This document shows positions 21,925-31,939 of a stretch of DNA of 64,000 bases, piece by piece. The DNA is taken from contig CAUYUJ010015948.1 in the NCBI GenBank assembly GCA_963575745.1, positions 1,019,181-1,083,180 on the forward strand. The letters run 5' to 3'. Position 1 is the first letter of the stretch; each line of letters opens with the position of its first letter. Both the position numbers and the translations under genes were made by a program. The notes beneath the pieces were generated by a model, which was not told the origin of the DNA, ran no database searches, and saw only the letters and a list, made by a program, of their open reading frames with translations. Source of the DNA: Prorocentrum cordatum (taxonomy: Eukaryota > Sar > Dinophyceae > Prorocentrales > Prorocentraceae).

Positions 21925-22760
21925 AAGTAGCTCCCCCCTGTCGCACCACCAGCAGAGTCTGTGGGCTGGGCAGGGCGTTTCGCGCGAGACTTTCCTGCAA
22001 ACTGCTGCAGGGATGGAGGACGGGCCGTATTCAAAATGCGGTTGCCAAGTGATCGCCGCGCGCATTCCTTGAACAAATCCCCCGCAACTGCAAGGATGGA
22101 GGGCCGGTGCATTTCAAAATGCGGCTCTCGCCTGAGCGCCGCGCTCGATCGTTTCACAAACTTCCACCATTTACACGGATGGAAGGGGTTGTTTTCACAA
22201 GCGACGTTCTCTTTATCGCCGTGCAAATTCGCCTTGAACGCTTTCAACAATTAAGCGCATGGATGGAGGCCGGTTCGTTTTTACAATGCGCCTCTCGCTT
22301 CAGCCTCTCGCTAAAGACTTCCTGAAATCCTTTGACCTATCGTTCCAAAACTGCGGCACGATTACACGGATGGAGGGCGACTACTTCTGAAAATGGGGCT
22401 CCCCCCTCGATTCTTCCACTAATTCTGTGACCAGATTTGGATACTTTGCAAAACTCGCACGGCTGGAGGGTCAACCCTTCTCAAAACGGGGCTGGCGCTG
22501 GACACTCCTTTGAACTTGATCATCGTACCTCTTTGCGTGTCTTTTCGCTCGATGGAGTGGAGTCCTTTTACCAATGGGGTCTCGCCTGAGTGCCAAGTCC
22601 GCTTGTCCCTCGTCATTCAAGGGGGGCGCATCCCGCAGTAGAAAAGGCATGTCTGTAGAGACTTACGAGGATTGGATTTGGGACGGGAGGGTGCATTGCA
22701 GCATCGTTGACGCATCCTGCATTTACTCTGGTCCTCCTCCTACTCTTCCCCCTCCGTTCC
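21925..22760. repeat. Dispersed ~0.8-kb repeat, family E copy 1, with internal ~75-bp tandem units
   Basis: It begins CTCCCCCCTGTCGCACCA, then GGGCTGGGCAGGGCGTTTCG and CGCGAGACTT. Internal units repeat TTTCAAAATGCGGCTCTCGC, CTGAGCGCCGCGC and AAGGATGGAGGGCC about every 70-75 bases, with decay after 22,250. It ends GCATCGTTGACGCAT..CTGGTCCTCCTCCT, running into a CCT tract. The same start, core and end occur at 38,360-39,165. Confidence 0.75.
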
Positions 22761-22915
22761 CCTCGTCCTCTTAGAATCCCTCCTCCTCCCCCTCCTCCTC
22801 CTGCTTCTCCTTCTCCTCATTTCCCGCCCTCCCCATACTCCTTCTCCTCGTTCTTCTCCTTCGTCTCCCTCCTATCTCCTCCTCTTCCCTCCCTAATCCC
22901 CCCTCCCTTCCTGGC
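22725..22915. repeat. CCT/TTCTCC pyrimidine tract
   Basis: Nearly uninterrupted pyrimidine on the plus strand at the 3' end of the family E copy. The second family E copy ends in the same kind of tract. Confidence 0.85.
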
Positions 22916-22919
22916 CATA

Positions 22920-23480
22920 AGCGCGGCATGAAAACACCACGACGGGCATTTTTGGCCCGCCTAGGGTCCCGGACCCTCACAGATCGATCTGGCTCGAAAC
23001 ATTGTGCGTGAAGATAGCGTTGAGAGCTCCTGTCGTGCTTCCTCCCCGACGTCGGATGTAGGGGGGAGGTTGGGCAAAAGGAAGCTGCTCACCAGTGCCA
23101 CCTGGGGGTACAAGACGTCCAGATCTGTGGGGCATGCAAGTGCGCAATACGCCCCCGCACAGCGCTCGAGAATGCGAACACCACTGCCCAGACGGTGGTG
23201 GTAATCCTCTATTAGGCGGCGGTGGTGGTGGTGTGCGGTTGCCCTCCTTCTGCCGAGACTTCGTTAAAGGCTTAGCGAATCTTGCTGTACCTCGACCCGA
23301 GCTGGAACTTGCACGAGTTCTCCAGATTGTAATGGATACCTCTCGATTTACCTCGATTCATCTGGATCTAGTTCACACTGTCCATCTGGCTAGAGGGGCA
23401 ACAGAGGCATCCAGCACGTCCTGGTATACTCGAGCCTCGGACCTCGAGTTCCGATCCCCGGCCCCCAGAGGCCTCTGGGA
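22920..23480. other. Nothing recognised
   Basis: It contains a GGCGGTGGTGGTGGTG patch at 23,215-23,235 and no supportable ORF. Confidence 0.4.
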
Positions 23481-23484
23481 GCAA

Positions 23485-23725
23485 CAAAAAAGAGGATCGT
23501 TCAGTATCGGATCGGGGAATCAGGTCGGATCGGAACGTGCGTCGGATCGGGGGTCATCGGCGCGGGATCGAAATCGAATCGGATCGGCCGCGCCGGGATA
23601 CATAAGAACGCCATAGAAACATCGGGTCGCATCGGATCGTCGGAAGATCGGAACCGACTCGGATCGGGCTGGCCAGAAACGATACCGAAACGGATCGATC
23701 GGATCGAAATGTGCTGTGCAAATGC
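23485..23725. repeat. GATCGG-rich degenerate repeat
   Basis: CGGATCGG and close variants recur irregularly, giving about a dozen GATC sites in 240 bases. The unit looks like an 8-12-base motif that has drifted. Confidence 0.7.
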
Positions 23726-23861
23726 TCGATCTCCGACCTCGACCGTAGCCCACCGCGTAAGGCCTGTCATCGTGCAAGTCTGCGACCCGGGCGCGTCTGG
23801 GAGGTGGCACGCTCGCTGTCGCGGGGATCGCAGGCCCTCGTCCGCACCCGAAGAGCAATCG

Positions 23862-24068
23862 TCATGAACATAAGATTTTAAAGGTCCGTGTGGATTCCTT
23901 GTGTAGGCGCTGCGCGCTGGACCTCCGCGCCTCCCTGGCACGCGCCAGGGGCGGCGCCAGGGGCGGCGCCAGAGGCGCGCGCCAGGGGCGGTGCCAGAGG
24001 CGCGCGCCGGGGGATCCAGCGCCGACCCAAGAAATCCGAGCGGACATCCGAAAACTTCTGTTTGTGCA
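23862..24068. mobile_element. MITE-like inverted-repeat element, family B copy 2 with expanded GC core
   Basis: The left arm is AAAGGTCCGTGTGGATTCCT, then TGTGTAGGCGCTGCGCGCTGGA. The right arm is TCCAGCGCCGACCCAAGAAA, then TCCGAGCGGACATCC. The core repeats GGCGCCAGGGGCGGCGCCAG, with CGCGCGCCAGGG, three to four times. This internal amplification is not in copy 1. Confidence 0.7.
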
Positions 24069-25189
24069 GTGTGCTCTCTCCTGCGAGAGGGAGACGGCCG
24101 GGCGGCAACAGAAAGATTGTGCGCACGGGCATGAACTCTCGACGTCGGCGCGGCTCGCAAAGACTAGGGCAAGGAACGACGAGGGTCTGGGCCCCCTCGG
24201 GGGCCCCAGCTCCGGACACATCTCGGCAAATTCACGAAGAAAAGCCAGCCATGGCATCTCCGGCTTGATCTAAACCAGACGGCACTTCGGCCAGCGCCCG
24301 TTTGGACAGGAGATCCAAGCTCGCTCTCCCCCCCCTGCGCGCCCAGGAACGAAAGGGCCTCTGTCCTTCGCGAGCGGCGCAAACCACATTGTGGGGCTTC
24401 TCTTCCTCTTATTATTCCTCCTCTTCTGCGCCAGAGCTCAACCGATCAGCGGCACGTGCTGCCACATAGGGGGCAATTCAAGAACTACTAGACGGCACGT
24501 CCAGGGCCAGCCTCCTGCCATGATTCAATCCACCAGGGAGGATACGGCATGGAAAGCGATGCGGGCGTCCTGGCCGACCTTAGCACTCAATTGCTCTGCA
24601 TCGCTCCCCGCCCGCTGCCGCTGGGAGCCGAAGGCTACCCGCGCCGGCCGTCGTTCCATGAGGTTCCTGCCTCAACCGCTGTCCCAGCAGTCAAGCTGAT
24701 ACCATAAGGAACGAAAAGTCGGGAACGAAGTCCTCTTTGTTGCTAGGCTCACGTTTAATACGACCTGGGCGTTGGGCGTTTTCAACTCGGTAACTTGGAA
24801 CACATCGGTTTTGCGTTTTCATCCCTCCGCAAGAAAACACCCAATACACTAAAACACATACACGTTGTTTAGCATGCTTTAGGTATGTTCGTTTCCATCG
24901 TCGGAGCCCGCCGCGGACAGGCCGTGGGCTTCTAGGCCTTTTTCGCAAGCGTGTCAGACAGGCGTCAGAGCGTTGTTTAGTTGTCCATTTCTTCCTTCAG
25001 TTTGCAGGCACAGAAACCAGTCTCAGCCACCAGCCCCATCATGGATGTTACCACGAAGCAGAAAACGCTACAACAACGAATCTAAACAAACTAAAACTCG
25101 ATCAGCCTGTCAAGGACCCAACGTACAACAATTATCCCAGTGCGACCCGACCTAGGAGTTGGAGCCTCTAGGAAAGCACCATTAGTAGG
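24069..25189. other. No supportable gene
   Basis: GC falls in 24,690-25,160, which looks single-copy. AAGGAACGAA...GGAACGAAG (24,708-24,732) echoes 183-210. The ORFs are short and carry no motif. Confidence 0.4.
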
Positions 25190-25385
25190 AGCGGTGCTGT
25201 GCTGTGCTGTGCTGTGCTGTGCTGCGCTGTGCTATGCTATGCTATGCTATGCTATGCTATGCTATGCTGCGCAATGCTATGCTGGGCAGGCTAGGCTAGG
25301 CTAGGCTAGGCTATGCTGCGCTATGCTATGCTATGCTGCGCTATGCGATGCTATGCGATGCTATGCTATGCTATGCTATGTGTTT
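25190..25385. repeat. Pentanucleotide array (GCTGT/GCTAT/GCTAG)n
   Basis: About 38 consecutive pentamers, starting as GCTGT, changing to GCTAT, with a short AGGCT block near 25,288-25,312. The blocks of variants suggest regional amplification. Confidence 0.95.
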
Positions 25386-26689
25386 GCTTTGCCTTCGCTT
25401 TTGCCTTAAATGTTGCCTTTGCTTGTGCTTTTGCTTGGCATCCAGGGAGCGCAACTGGGGGAACCGCGCGTTTGCTTTTACCTTTGCTGTTGCTTTTGCT
25501 TGGCTCCCAGGGGGCTGGGGGAACCGCCCGGGCCGGTTTGCACTGCCCGGCCCCTGTAAGCCAAGCGAGTAAGAACCCTTCTAGGCAGAGCCTAGGTAGG
25601 GAAAAAGTTCAACAAACACGCACAGGGTGTTTTCTCAAGATGAGCCGAGCCATTCTAGCCCCAAACGTGTCTTGGTGCATGAGGAGCGCATGAGAAACAA
25701 CCTTGGATACCTACAAGTGCAGTCATACTTAACAGCATTTAGCAAGGACATGGTGAAGCCGCGCAGCGCGGAACTTGCCCCCGCCCTCCAAAGTTGAAGC
25801 CAGCGTATTGAGGTGCGCGAGCGGGGGGCCTGTCAGCCAAGAGCCCAGTGCGCCCGTCAACTGTCAAGAGGCGGCTCGACAAAGAACGCCCACTGCGCCT
25901 CTCAAATTGAAAGGGCCGCTCAACGATGCATGATCGTCTACCCGAAGCCAACCAGCGGCGTCGCGATACCTGCTACGAGTCTTGTAAGGAGCAGCGCCCC
26001 CCTTCCGAACCCGAGCTGTTCTTCTGCTCAGCGTCTTCACTGTACAGACCTCGTCAGACATGAGCAGAAGGCTTTTGATAGTGGTGCTCACAAGGATAGC
26101 GCTGCTCCAGCGCCGCCGCCAAATCTTTGCCCTGCACGTGGGGGCGTCTGACATCCTCCGCCCCCCCTCCGCTTCAAAGAACGCGCACTGTGGCAAGCGC
26201 CAGAAAAGAGAAAGCCCCGTGAGATAAAATTGCTTCCCCGGATAGCTTTGATGAGGCTTGTACATGTCCGTCGAATTTGATTGGTCGTCCGACCGCTGCT
26301 TCCAGGTGTGGGATGATCAACTTTTTGTGTGCCGTTGTACTGTCTGCAATACTATTGGCCCCCACGCACCAATCTCACGGTGATCTCCCCTTTCAGGTCC
26401 CGGGTGGGCCACCGAAGCTCCACGACGAGTCCAAGACTGCCCCTCCCAGACGGGCTAAAAAGCACCTGAACTAGACTGCTCCCGGGCCTGGTTGGACCCT
26501 TTCGCGGTGCGGAGGAAACGTTTCGAGATGCGGTGGCTTGCCCCTCGGGTTCTCTTCGGGCATGTTCCCAACGTATTTCGTGGGGTTATGGTTTTCTTCT
26601 CACCCGCGTCGCAACCGCGTCTTCTCCCACCCCTCTCTTCCCCTCCTCCTCTTCTTCTCCCCACCCGCGCGCATCACATGCACGGCACG
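25386..26689. other. No supportable gene; one short duplication and a dispersed-repeat patch
   Basis: CTTTTGCTTGGC(A/T)(T)CCAGGG with GGGGGAACCGC occurs twice (about 25,428-25,472 and 25,492-25,535). 25,980-26,048 matches the patch at 265-325. The other ORFs are short and unsupported. Confidence 0.45.
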
Positions 26690-27180
26690 TGCATACGACA
26701 CGCGTCTAGATACAGCCGCACGCATGCACACACTCACACACACGCACACACACACCACACACAAACACACAAACACACACACACACACACGCACGCATAC
26801 GCACACACGCACACTCCAACAACGCCAATGCACGCATGGCGTGTTCACTGCATCATACACCCACGACGTAACACATGCACGGCACGTGCATGAGACACGC
26901 GTCTACATACAGCCGCACGCATACACATACACACACTCGCACACACAACACATAAACACACACATACACACACTCCAACAACGCCAATGCACGCATGGCG
27001 TGTTCACTGCATCCTACACCCACGACGTATGCGCCACATACTATGCACCCACATGCGACACACGTTCAGATACAGCCACACACGCATCATGCACATGACA
27101 AATGCTGGGCACCCAAATGAGACACACGTCCACATACAACCGCACACGCATCATATACATGACACGCACACCATACAACA
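26690..27180. repeat. CA-rich repeat with ~160-bp higher-order units
   Basis: Runs of ACACAC are interleaved with a recurring block: CATGCACGGCACGTGCAT, GACACGCGTCTA-ATACAGCC, GCACGCAT, CTCCAACAACGCCAATGCAC, GCATGGCGTGTTCACTGCAT and ACACCCACGACGTA. It is nearly complete twice (26,680-26,870 and 26,872-27,030) and partial a third time. Confidence 0.85.
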
Positions 27181-27214
27181 CATGAGCACCACAGGTGCAA
27201 TAGGGGTGGTCTCC

Positions 27215-28470
27215 ATATCCGTTTCGGGCTCGCGAAGCGTGGCAGGCGCGGCACTGGCTCGACACAAGAGGGGGTGCGCAGGGGGTGGTCTCTCAGTGCG
27301 GCCTCTACGCGCGCCAGGGCCTGGGAGCGTGGCAGGCGTTGCATTCTCTCGACACCAGATGGGGTGCATTGGGGGTGGGGGCGCTATGCGCTGCAGCCTC
27401 GCAGGGCGTGGCAGGCGTTGCATTTCCTCGACGCCACATGGGGGGGCGCTGGGGGTGAAGGCGCTATGCGTTGCAGGCTCGCAGGGCGTGGCAGGCGTGG
27501 CATTTCCTCGACGCCACATGGGGGGGCGCTGGGGGTGAAGGCGCTATGCGCTGCAGGCTCGCAGGGCGTGGCATTTTCTCGACGCCACAGGGGGGGCGCT
27601 GGGGTTGGGGGCGCTATGTGCTGCAGGCTCGCAGGGCGTGGCAGGCGTGGCATTTCCTCGACGCCACAGGGGGTGCTGCCGGGGGTCGGGGCGCTATGCG
27701 ATACCGGCTCGCAGGGCGTGGCATTCTCTTGCCACCATAGGGCGTGCGCAGGGGGCGGTCTCTCACCGCGGCCGCTATGCGCGACGGTCGTCCAGGCACA
27801 TCAGGCGTTGCGATTTCTCCACACCACAGAGGGGTTCGCAGGGGGGGGTCTCTCACCGCGGCCGCTATGCGCGACGGCGTGCGGGCACAACACGCGTTAC
27901 ATTTTCTAGACACCACAGGGGATGCGCAGGGGGTGGTCTCTCACAGCGGCCGCTGTGCGCGACGGTCGTCCAGGCACATCAGGCGTGGCATTCTCTCGGC
28001 ACAACAGGGGGTGCGCAGGGGGTTGTCTATCACCGCGGCCGCAATGCGCGACTGTCGTTCAGGGTATAGCAGGCGTGGCATTTTTTCGACAACGCAGGTG
28101 GTGCGCAGAGGGTGGTCTTTCACCGCGGCCGCTGTGCGCGACGGTCGCCCAGGCACAGCAGGCGTGGCATTTCCTCGACACCATAAGAGGGTGTGCAGGG
28201 GGGGGTCTCTCACCGCGGCCGCAATGCGCGACGGCCGTCCGGGCATAGCAGGCGTGGCAATGTTCCCCACAACGCAGGGGGTGCGCAGGGGGTCGTCTCT
28301 CACCGCGGCCGCAATTCTCGACTGTCGCCCAGGCACAGCAGGCGTGGCCCTTTCCTCGACATCATCAGGGGTGCGCAGGGGGTGGTCTCTCACCGCGGCC
28401 GCTATGCGCGACAGTCGTCCAGGGTATAGCAGGCGTGACACTTTCTCGACACCGTAGGGGGTGCGCAAAG
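27215..28470. repeat. 90-bp GC-rich satellite, most units carrying a NotI site
   Basis: About 14 units. In the second half the unit GGTCTCTCACCGCGGCCGC..ATGCGCGAC..CC..GG-ATAGCAGGCGTGGCA..TTC..GAC recurs with starts near 27,757, 27,847, 27,935, 28,023, 28,114, 28,204, 28,294 and 28,384. The steps are 88-91 bases. The first half (27,360-27,740) has a related but different unit: GCTATGCG-TGCAGGCTCGCA, GGGCGTGGCAGGCGTGGCAT, TTCCTCGACGCCACA. ORFs of 90-240 codons arise because 90 is divisible by three. Confidence 0.9.
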
Positions 28471-28542
28471 GGCGGTCGGTCTCTCAGGGCCTCGCTCACG
28501 TGGCCCTTTCTCGAGGCCATAGGGGCACGCAGGCGGGGGGGG

Positions 28543-28544
28543 CG

Positions 28545-28579
<35 letters not shown>

Positions 28580-28735
28580 AATCAGCAGCATCAGCATCAG
28601 CATCATCATCATCATCAGCATCATCATCCTCATCATTATTACCTTCATCTTCATCATCAGCATCGTCAACATCATCATCATCATCATCGTCATCATCATC
28701 ATCGTCGTTATCACCAACATCATCATCAAGAACTG
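28543..28735. repeat. (ATC)n trinucleotide array with CAG/CGT variants
   Basis: ATCATCATC runs are interrupted by AGCATC, CTCATC and GTCATC triplets. The minus strand reads as Asp-rich or Met-rich ORFs of 125 codons, a by-product. Confidence 0.95.
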
Positions 28736-28823
28736 CAGCCACCCTGGCTCATGCGGGCTGACTGTTCGATATTTGAACGCGGACGACCACCAGTGACTCT
28801 CCGTCAGAAATACGGTCCCCATC

Positions 28824-29276
28824 ATGGCGCCCAAATGCGCAATGCCCGCTTTGCCATCGCCGTGCGAGCAGCTCAAGAGATCAATGCCAGAGATGGGCGC
28901 CGAGGTGGACCTGGATGGTTTGCGCGGCTATGCTGTGCGGCATGGGAACGCCTTGGTGCGCGGCGCATTTGATGCTTACCACCGACAGCTGGCAAACTGG
29001 TGGCCTGACACGCTCCTCACCAGGTACAGTGAGTTGTCGCGTAAACGAGGCGCCGACGATGTCAGGAGGCAGTGCTTGGCTAGGTACTTGCTGAACCCAT
29101 CGTCTGCATCATTCTCGCCCGTTGCACGTCAGCTATCATCACGCCAGACATACTATAAGTATGCAGGGCTCCTCGGTAGCGTAAGTTTGGCTTCCTCTGG
29201 GGTCGTCTTCAGTCTTCGGCCAGCCTCTGGCCCTTCGGCGAGAACAAAACAAGTGGCCCATGAATTCGAGGCTTGA
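28824..29276 (+). CDS. Candidate protein of unknown function (possible first exon)
   Basis: The 150-codon ORF starts ATGGCGCCC at 28,824, immediately after the trinucleotide array. Unlike its neighbours it has the texture of a real protein: an amphipathic start (CEQLKRSMPEMGAEVDLDGL), AFDAYHRQLANWWPDTLLTR, then YSELSRKRGADDVRRQCLAR and a YLLNPSSASFSP tail. The pattern W-P-x2-L-x3-Y-x-EL-x3-G-AD-x-VR-x2-CL is the kind of short helical domain I associate with dinoflagellate proteins of unknown function. The sequence after residue ~110 (SVSLASSGVVF...) looks non-coding. A GTAAGT at about 29,180 could be a donor site, so an intron may begin there. No spliced-leader or upstream signal is visible. 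It could equally be a retroelement-derived remnant. Confidence 0.4.
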   Translation: MAPKCAMPALPSPCEQLKRSMPEMGAEVDLDGLRGYAVRHGNALVRGAFDAYHRQLANWWPDTLLTRYSELSRKRGADDVRRQCLARYLLNPSSASFSPVARQLSSRQTYYKYAGLLGSVSLASSGVVFSLRPASGPSARTKQVAHEFEA

Positions 29277-29299
29277 TATGTCACTAGCAACAGCACAGA

Positions 29300-29690
29300 G
29301 GAGGGATGAGGATTGGAAATGGGAACGAGGAGGGCGAGGAAGATGCAGGAAGAAGATGGAAGGAGGAGGATGAGGATCTCCTGGAGGAGGAAGAGGAGAT
29401 AGGAGGAGGAGGAGGAGGAGGAGGATTAGTTCTTGGAGGAAGAGGAGGAGGAGGAGGAGGAGGAGGAGCTGAGCTCCTCGACCCTCCTGGAAGGGGAGCT
29501 CCTGGGGGAGAAGGAGGAAGCAGGGAAAACAACAACAGGGAAACAGTGCTCTGAGAAGGAGGGGGGAGGAGGAGGAGGAGGAGGAGGAGGAGGAAGAGGA
29601 GGAGGAGGAGGAGCAGGAGGAGCAGGAGGAGGAGGAGGAGGAGGAGCTGGTGGAAGAGGAGAAACATATTCTGGAGGATGAGCTCCTGCC
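29300..29690. repeat. Long (GGA)n homopurine tract
   Basis: About 390 bases of almost pure purine on the plus strand, built on GGAGGA with a few AGCTCCT interruptions. The conceptual Glu/Gly-rich, Ser/Pro-rich and Leu-rich ORFs on both strands are artefacts of the array. Confidence 0.95.
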
Positions 29691-29711
29691 GATCCTCCTC
29701 CTGGCACCTAT

Positions 29712-29912
29712 GCTGGCGGCGCGCACAAAGGGGTGGCGCGAGGGTCGCAGGTTTCCAAGCAGGCGGGCGGCTTCCTCAGAAGGCAGGGGGGGCCAGACGC
29801 TTCTGAGGGGGCCTCTCAGAAGCCAGGAGGGCCCCGAAGACACAACTTGCTTTCTTAGCTCCCCCCCTTCTTAGAAGACGGCTACCCGCCGCCCGCGCCA
29901 ACCCGTGCTATT
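29712..29912. mobile_element. MITE-like inverted-repeat element, family A copy 4
   Basis: The left arm is GGCGGCGCGCACAAAGGGGT, then GGCGCGAGGGTCG. Internal TTCTGAGGGGGCCTCTCAGA and CTTCTTAGAAG palindromes match the family core. The right arm, CCCGCCGCCCGCGCCAACCC, is eroded. Confidence 0.6.
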
Positions 29913-29927
29913 TTTCGAACAACTGCA

Positions 29928-30077
29928 AGAACATGAACGTTCGGAGGTCCAAGCGGACTTCTTGGATCGGCTCTGACCCTCTCCCTGAGCGCGCCAGGGG
30001 TGGCGCCGCAGGCGCCGCAAGGGGGTGCAACGCCGATCCAGGAAATCCACGCGGATCTCCGGGAGCTAATGTTTATT
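29928..30077. mobile_element. MITE-like inverted-repeat element, family B copy 3
   Basis: The left arm is ACATGAACGTTCGGAGGTCC, then AAGCGGACTTCTTGGATCGG. The right arm is CCGATCCAGGAAATCCACGC, then GGATCTCCGGGAGCTAATGTTTAT. The arms pair over about 48 bases. The core holds GCGCCAGGGGTGGCGCCGCA. It lies only ~15 bases from a family A copy. Confidence 0.75.
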
Positions 30078-30204
30078 TTGCTCTGGATGGTTCGACTCGT
30101 GCGCGTCGCTCAATTCTGAAGAAGCGCGCTGAGCCCGCGGCCTTCAGCAAGGGCAGCAACGCCATGGCCCACTCGGCCGGCTCCCCCAGCGCAGAGGTGC
30201 CCGC

Positions 30205-30470
30205 GTGCCCCCCCCTGGGAGCGCTCGGGAGCGCCTGGGAAGCGCCTGGGAAGCGCCTGGGAGGCGCCCGGGAGCGCTTGGGAACGCCTGGGAAGCGCAT
30301 AGGGGAGCGCCTGGGAAACGCCTGAGGGCGCCTAGGAGCGCCCGGGAAGCGCCCGGCCCGGCAGCGCCTGGGAAGCGCAGGGGAGCGCCTGGGAGCGCCT
30401 GGAAGGCGCCTGGGAAGCGCCTGGGAGCACTGGGGAGCGGTTGGAGGCGCAGGCAGCGCCTGGGGTGCGC
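30205..30470. repeat. 10-bp minisatellite (GCGCCTGGGA)n
   Basis: AGCGCCTGGGAAGCGCCTGG repeats with GCGCCCGGGA variants over ~265 bases. Confidence 0.9.
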
Positions 30471-30551
30471 CCGTGACCGTGCATGTCGATGAGGAGGAGC
30501 AGGAGACGACCGAGGAGACTCTCAGGGAAGGCTCTGGCGGGCTCGGGGCGA

Positions 30552-30705
30552 CTGCGGGGAGCTGCCCCCCCCTCCTCGACCTCGCTCCTTGCTGCTGTGC
30601 CGCCCTTCGACGTCCCCGACCTCAGGACTCCAGGGAGCTGCCCCCCTCTCCTCGACCTCGTTCTTTGCTGCTGTGCCGCCCTTCGACGTCCCAGACCTCT
30701 GGGCG
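30552..30705. repeat. Two-copy ~76-bp tandem duplication
   Basis: GGGAGCTGCCCCCC..CTCCTC, then GACCTCG-TC-TTGCTGCTGT, GCCGCCCTTCGACGTCCC and GACCTC occurs twice, offset by about 76 bases. Confidence 0.8.
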
Positions 30706-30764
30706 TCGCGAAGCGGAACGCCTTGAGCGTTTTCTCTCGCCATCACTGCGGCGCCGAGCTGCAG

Positions 30765-30870
30765 TCGGGGCCCGCAACAAGACACCCGCGATGAAGAGCT
30801 TGTCCTGGAGATGGGCTCGAGAGCTCCAGGGGGCCCTCGCCACGAGAAGAACACCATGACCCAGGAGGCG
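30765..30870. repeat. Dispersed repeat family D, copy 4 (degenerate)
   Basis: CGATGAAGAGCTTGTCCTGG, then GGCTCGAGAGCTCCAGGGGG and CACGAGAAGA are in the same order as the 18.9-kb copy. Confidence 0.4.
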
Positions 30871-31384
30871 AATCGAGGCAGGGGGGCAATAATCGAAACT
30901 TCGTGAGCGGGGGGGGGGGGGCGAGATTGCAGTGCCTTTGCGGAAGGCGGGGGCAACTTAATATCGATCGTGCGTTTCCCGTGGGAGGCTAACCGCAGCA
31001 AAGCTAGCCACAGATAGCAAGGCAGGCAGCAAACCACGATGATTCTCCGATTTGGCATGAGGGACGGGGTCCTCGTGGAAACTGGTCGGACCCCAGGGCT
31101 TCCCTCAAGACCCAGCATTTCATCCTGAGTAGTTGTCGGCAGCCTTGAAGACCAGGAAAGGCCCCGACATAGCGAAACCAACGACAAGGACCTCCAGGAC
31201 CCCTTCCTGCACGCCGGTGGATTTGATATTCATCACGACGCGTACGAACAAAACAAAATAGCACGAAGATGTGAGACGAAAGAGAGGCAGCACTTGCCAG
31301 CTGGACTGCGAACACGGCGCGCGCCTACCAATTGGGGCAGCAAACAAGGACCTGACCCCCCTTCTTCGAAGACGACCGCACGAT
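30871..31384. other. Nothing recognised; G12 run
   Basis: A run of about 12 G at 30,908-30,920 is the only distinctive element. ORFs overlap on both strands without a motif. Confidence 0.4.
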
Positions 31385-31535
31385 GAGGACACGTTCGGAT
31401 GGGGATGAAATCGGGAATATTTGAGAGTTGGCGGGTCCGAGGGATGTACTGGGCGCCGCGGCCGTTCCAGAGTGTCCTGGAACGCTCTGGAAGCGTTCTA
31501 AAACTCTTGCCTTCATCCTAGGCCTGCCTGACCTT
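31385..31535. repeat. Dispersed repeat family C, copy 2
   Basis: TCGGGAATATTTGAGAGTTG, then GCGGGTCCGAGGGATGTACT, GGGCGCCGCGGCCGTTCCAG, AGTGTCCTGGAACGCTCTGG and CATCCTAGGCCTGCC. The central TTCCAGAG-GTCCTGGAA is an almost perfect palindrome. Confidence 0.65.
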
Positions 31536-31935
31536 CCCCTACCTGCCCCCTGGGAGTGGCCATGCGTGTGACCCGTTTCGGGAACGCTTTACGCAGAACA
31601 GAGAGCATCTCTTTGGGGTGCATGTTCCGCGTCCGCCAACCTTTCTCTGGCTTCTGCCGCCGGACCTGCCACCGTTTTGCGCTAGCACATTTCCGCAGGC
31701 CTTCCGCAGGCCTTCCGCCTGCTTCCTCAACTTCTCGATTCATCGACGGCGAGGTCCTTTCGAAGGAGCCCTCCATATGGACAGGGCGTCTGTCTCGGAA
31801 GACAATATGCTGCTTGTCAGGCGGCGTCGCAGGGGATGGCGGAGACTTGCCGCCGAGCCTCTCGCGATATCGGATCCAAGCCTTCGCGTTCTCATCCCTG
31901 GCCTGAAGCGAAGGTGTTCCTTCCAGCCCGTCCAC
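31513..31935 (-). CDS. Weak candidate ORF, unknown product
   Basis: 140 codons, Lys/Arg-rich, with ENAKAWIRYRERLGGKSPPS and DKQHIVFRDRRPVHMEG. The composition is more protein-like than the surrounding ORFs, but there is no domain, no neighbour gene and a plus-strand ORF of similar length across it. It may be nothing. Its 3' end overlaps a dispersed repeat. Confidence 0.15.
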   Translation of the reverse strand: MDGLEGTPSLQARDENAKAWIRYRERLGGKSPPSPATPPDKQHIVFRDRRPVHMEGSFERTSPSMNREVEEAGGRPAEGLRKCASAKRWQVRRQKPEKGWRTRNMHPKEMLSVLRKAFPKRVTRMATPRGQVGEGQAGLG

Positions 31936-31939
31936 GGAC

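Noticed and set aside
25190-25385. Telomeric repeat
   Set aside because: The unit is a GCTAT/GCTGT pentamer, not a telomere-type G-rich hexamer or heptamer, and is internal.
27215-28470. CRISPR or repeat-protein gene in the 90-bp NotI array
   Set aside because: Units are contiguous and variable throughout, with no spacer pattern; ORFs change strand and frame freely.
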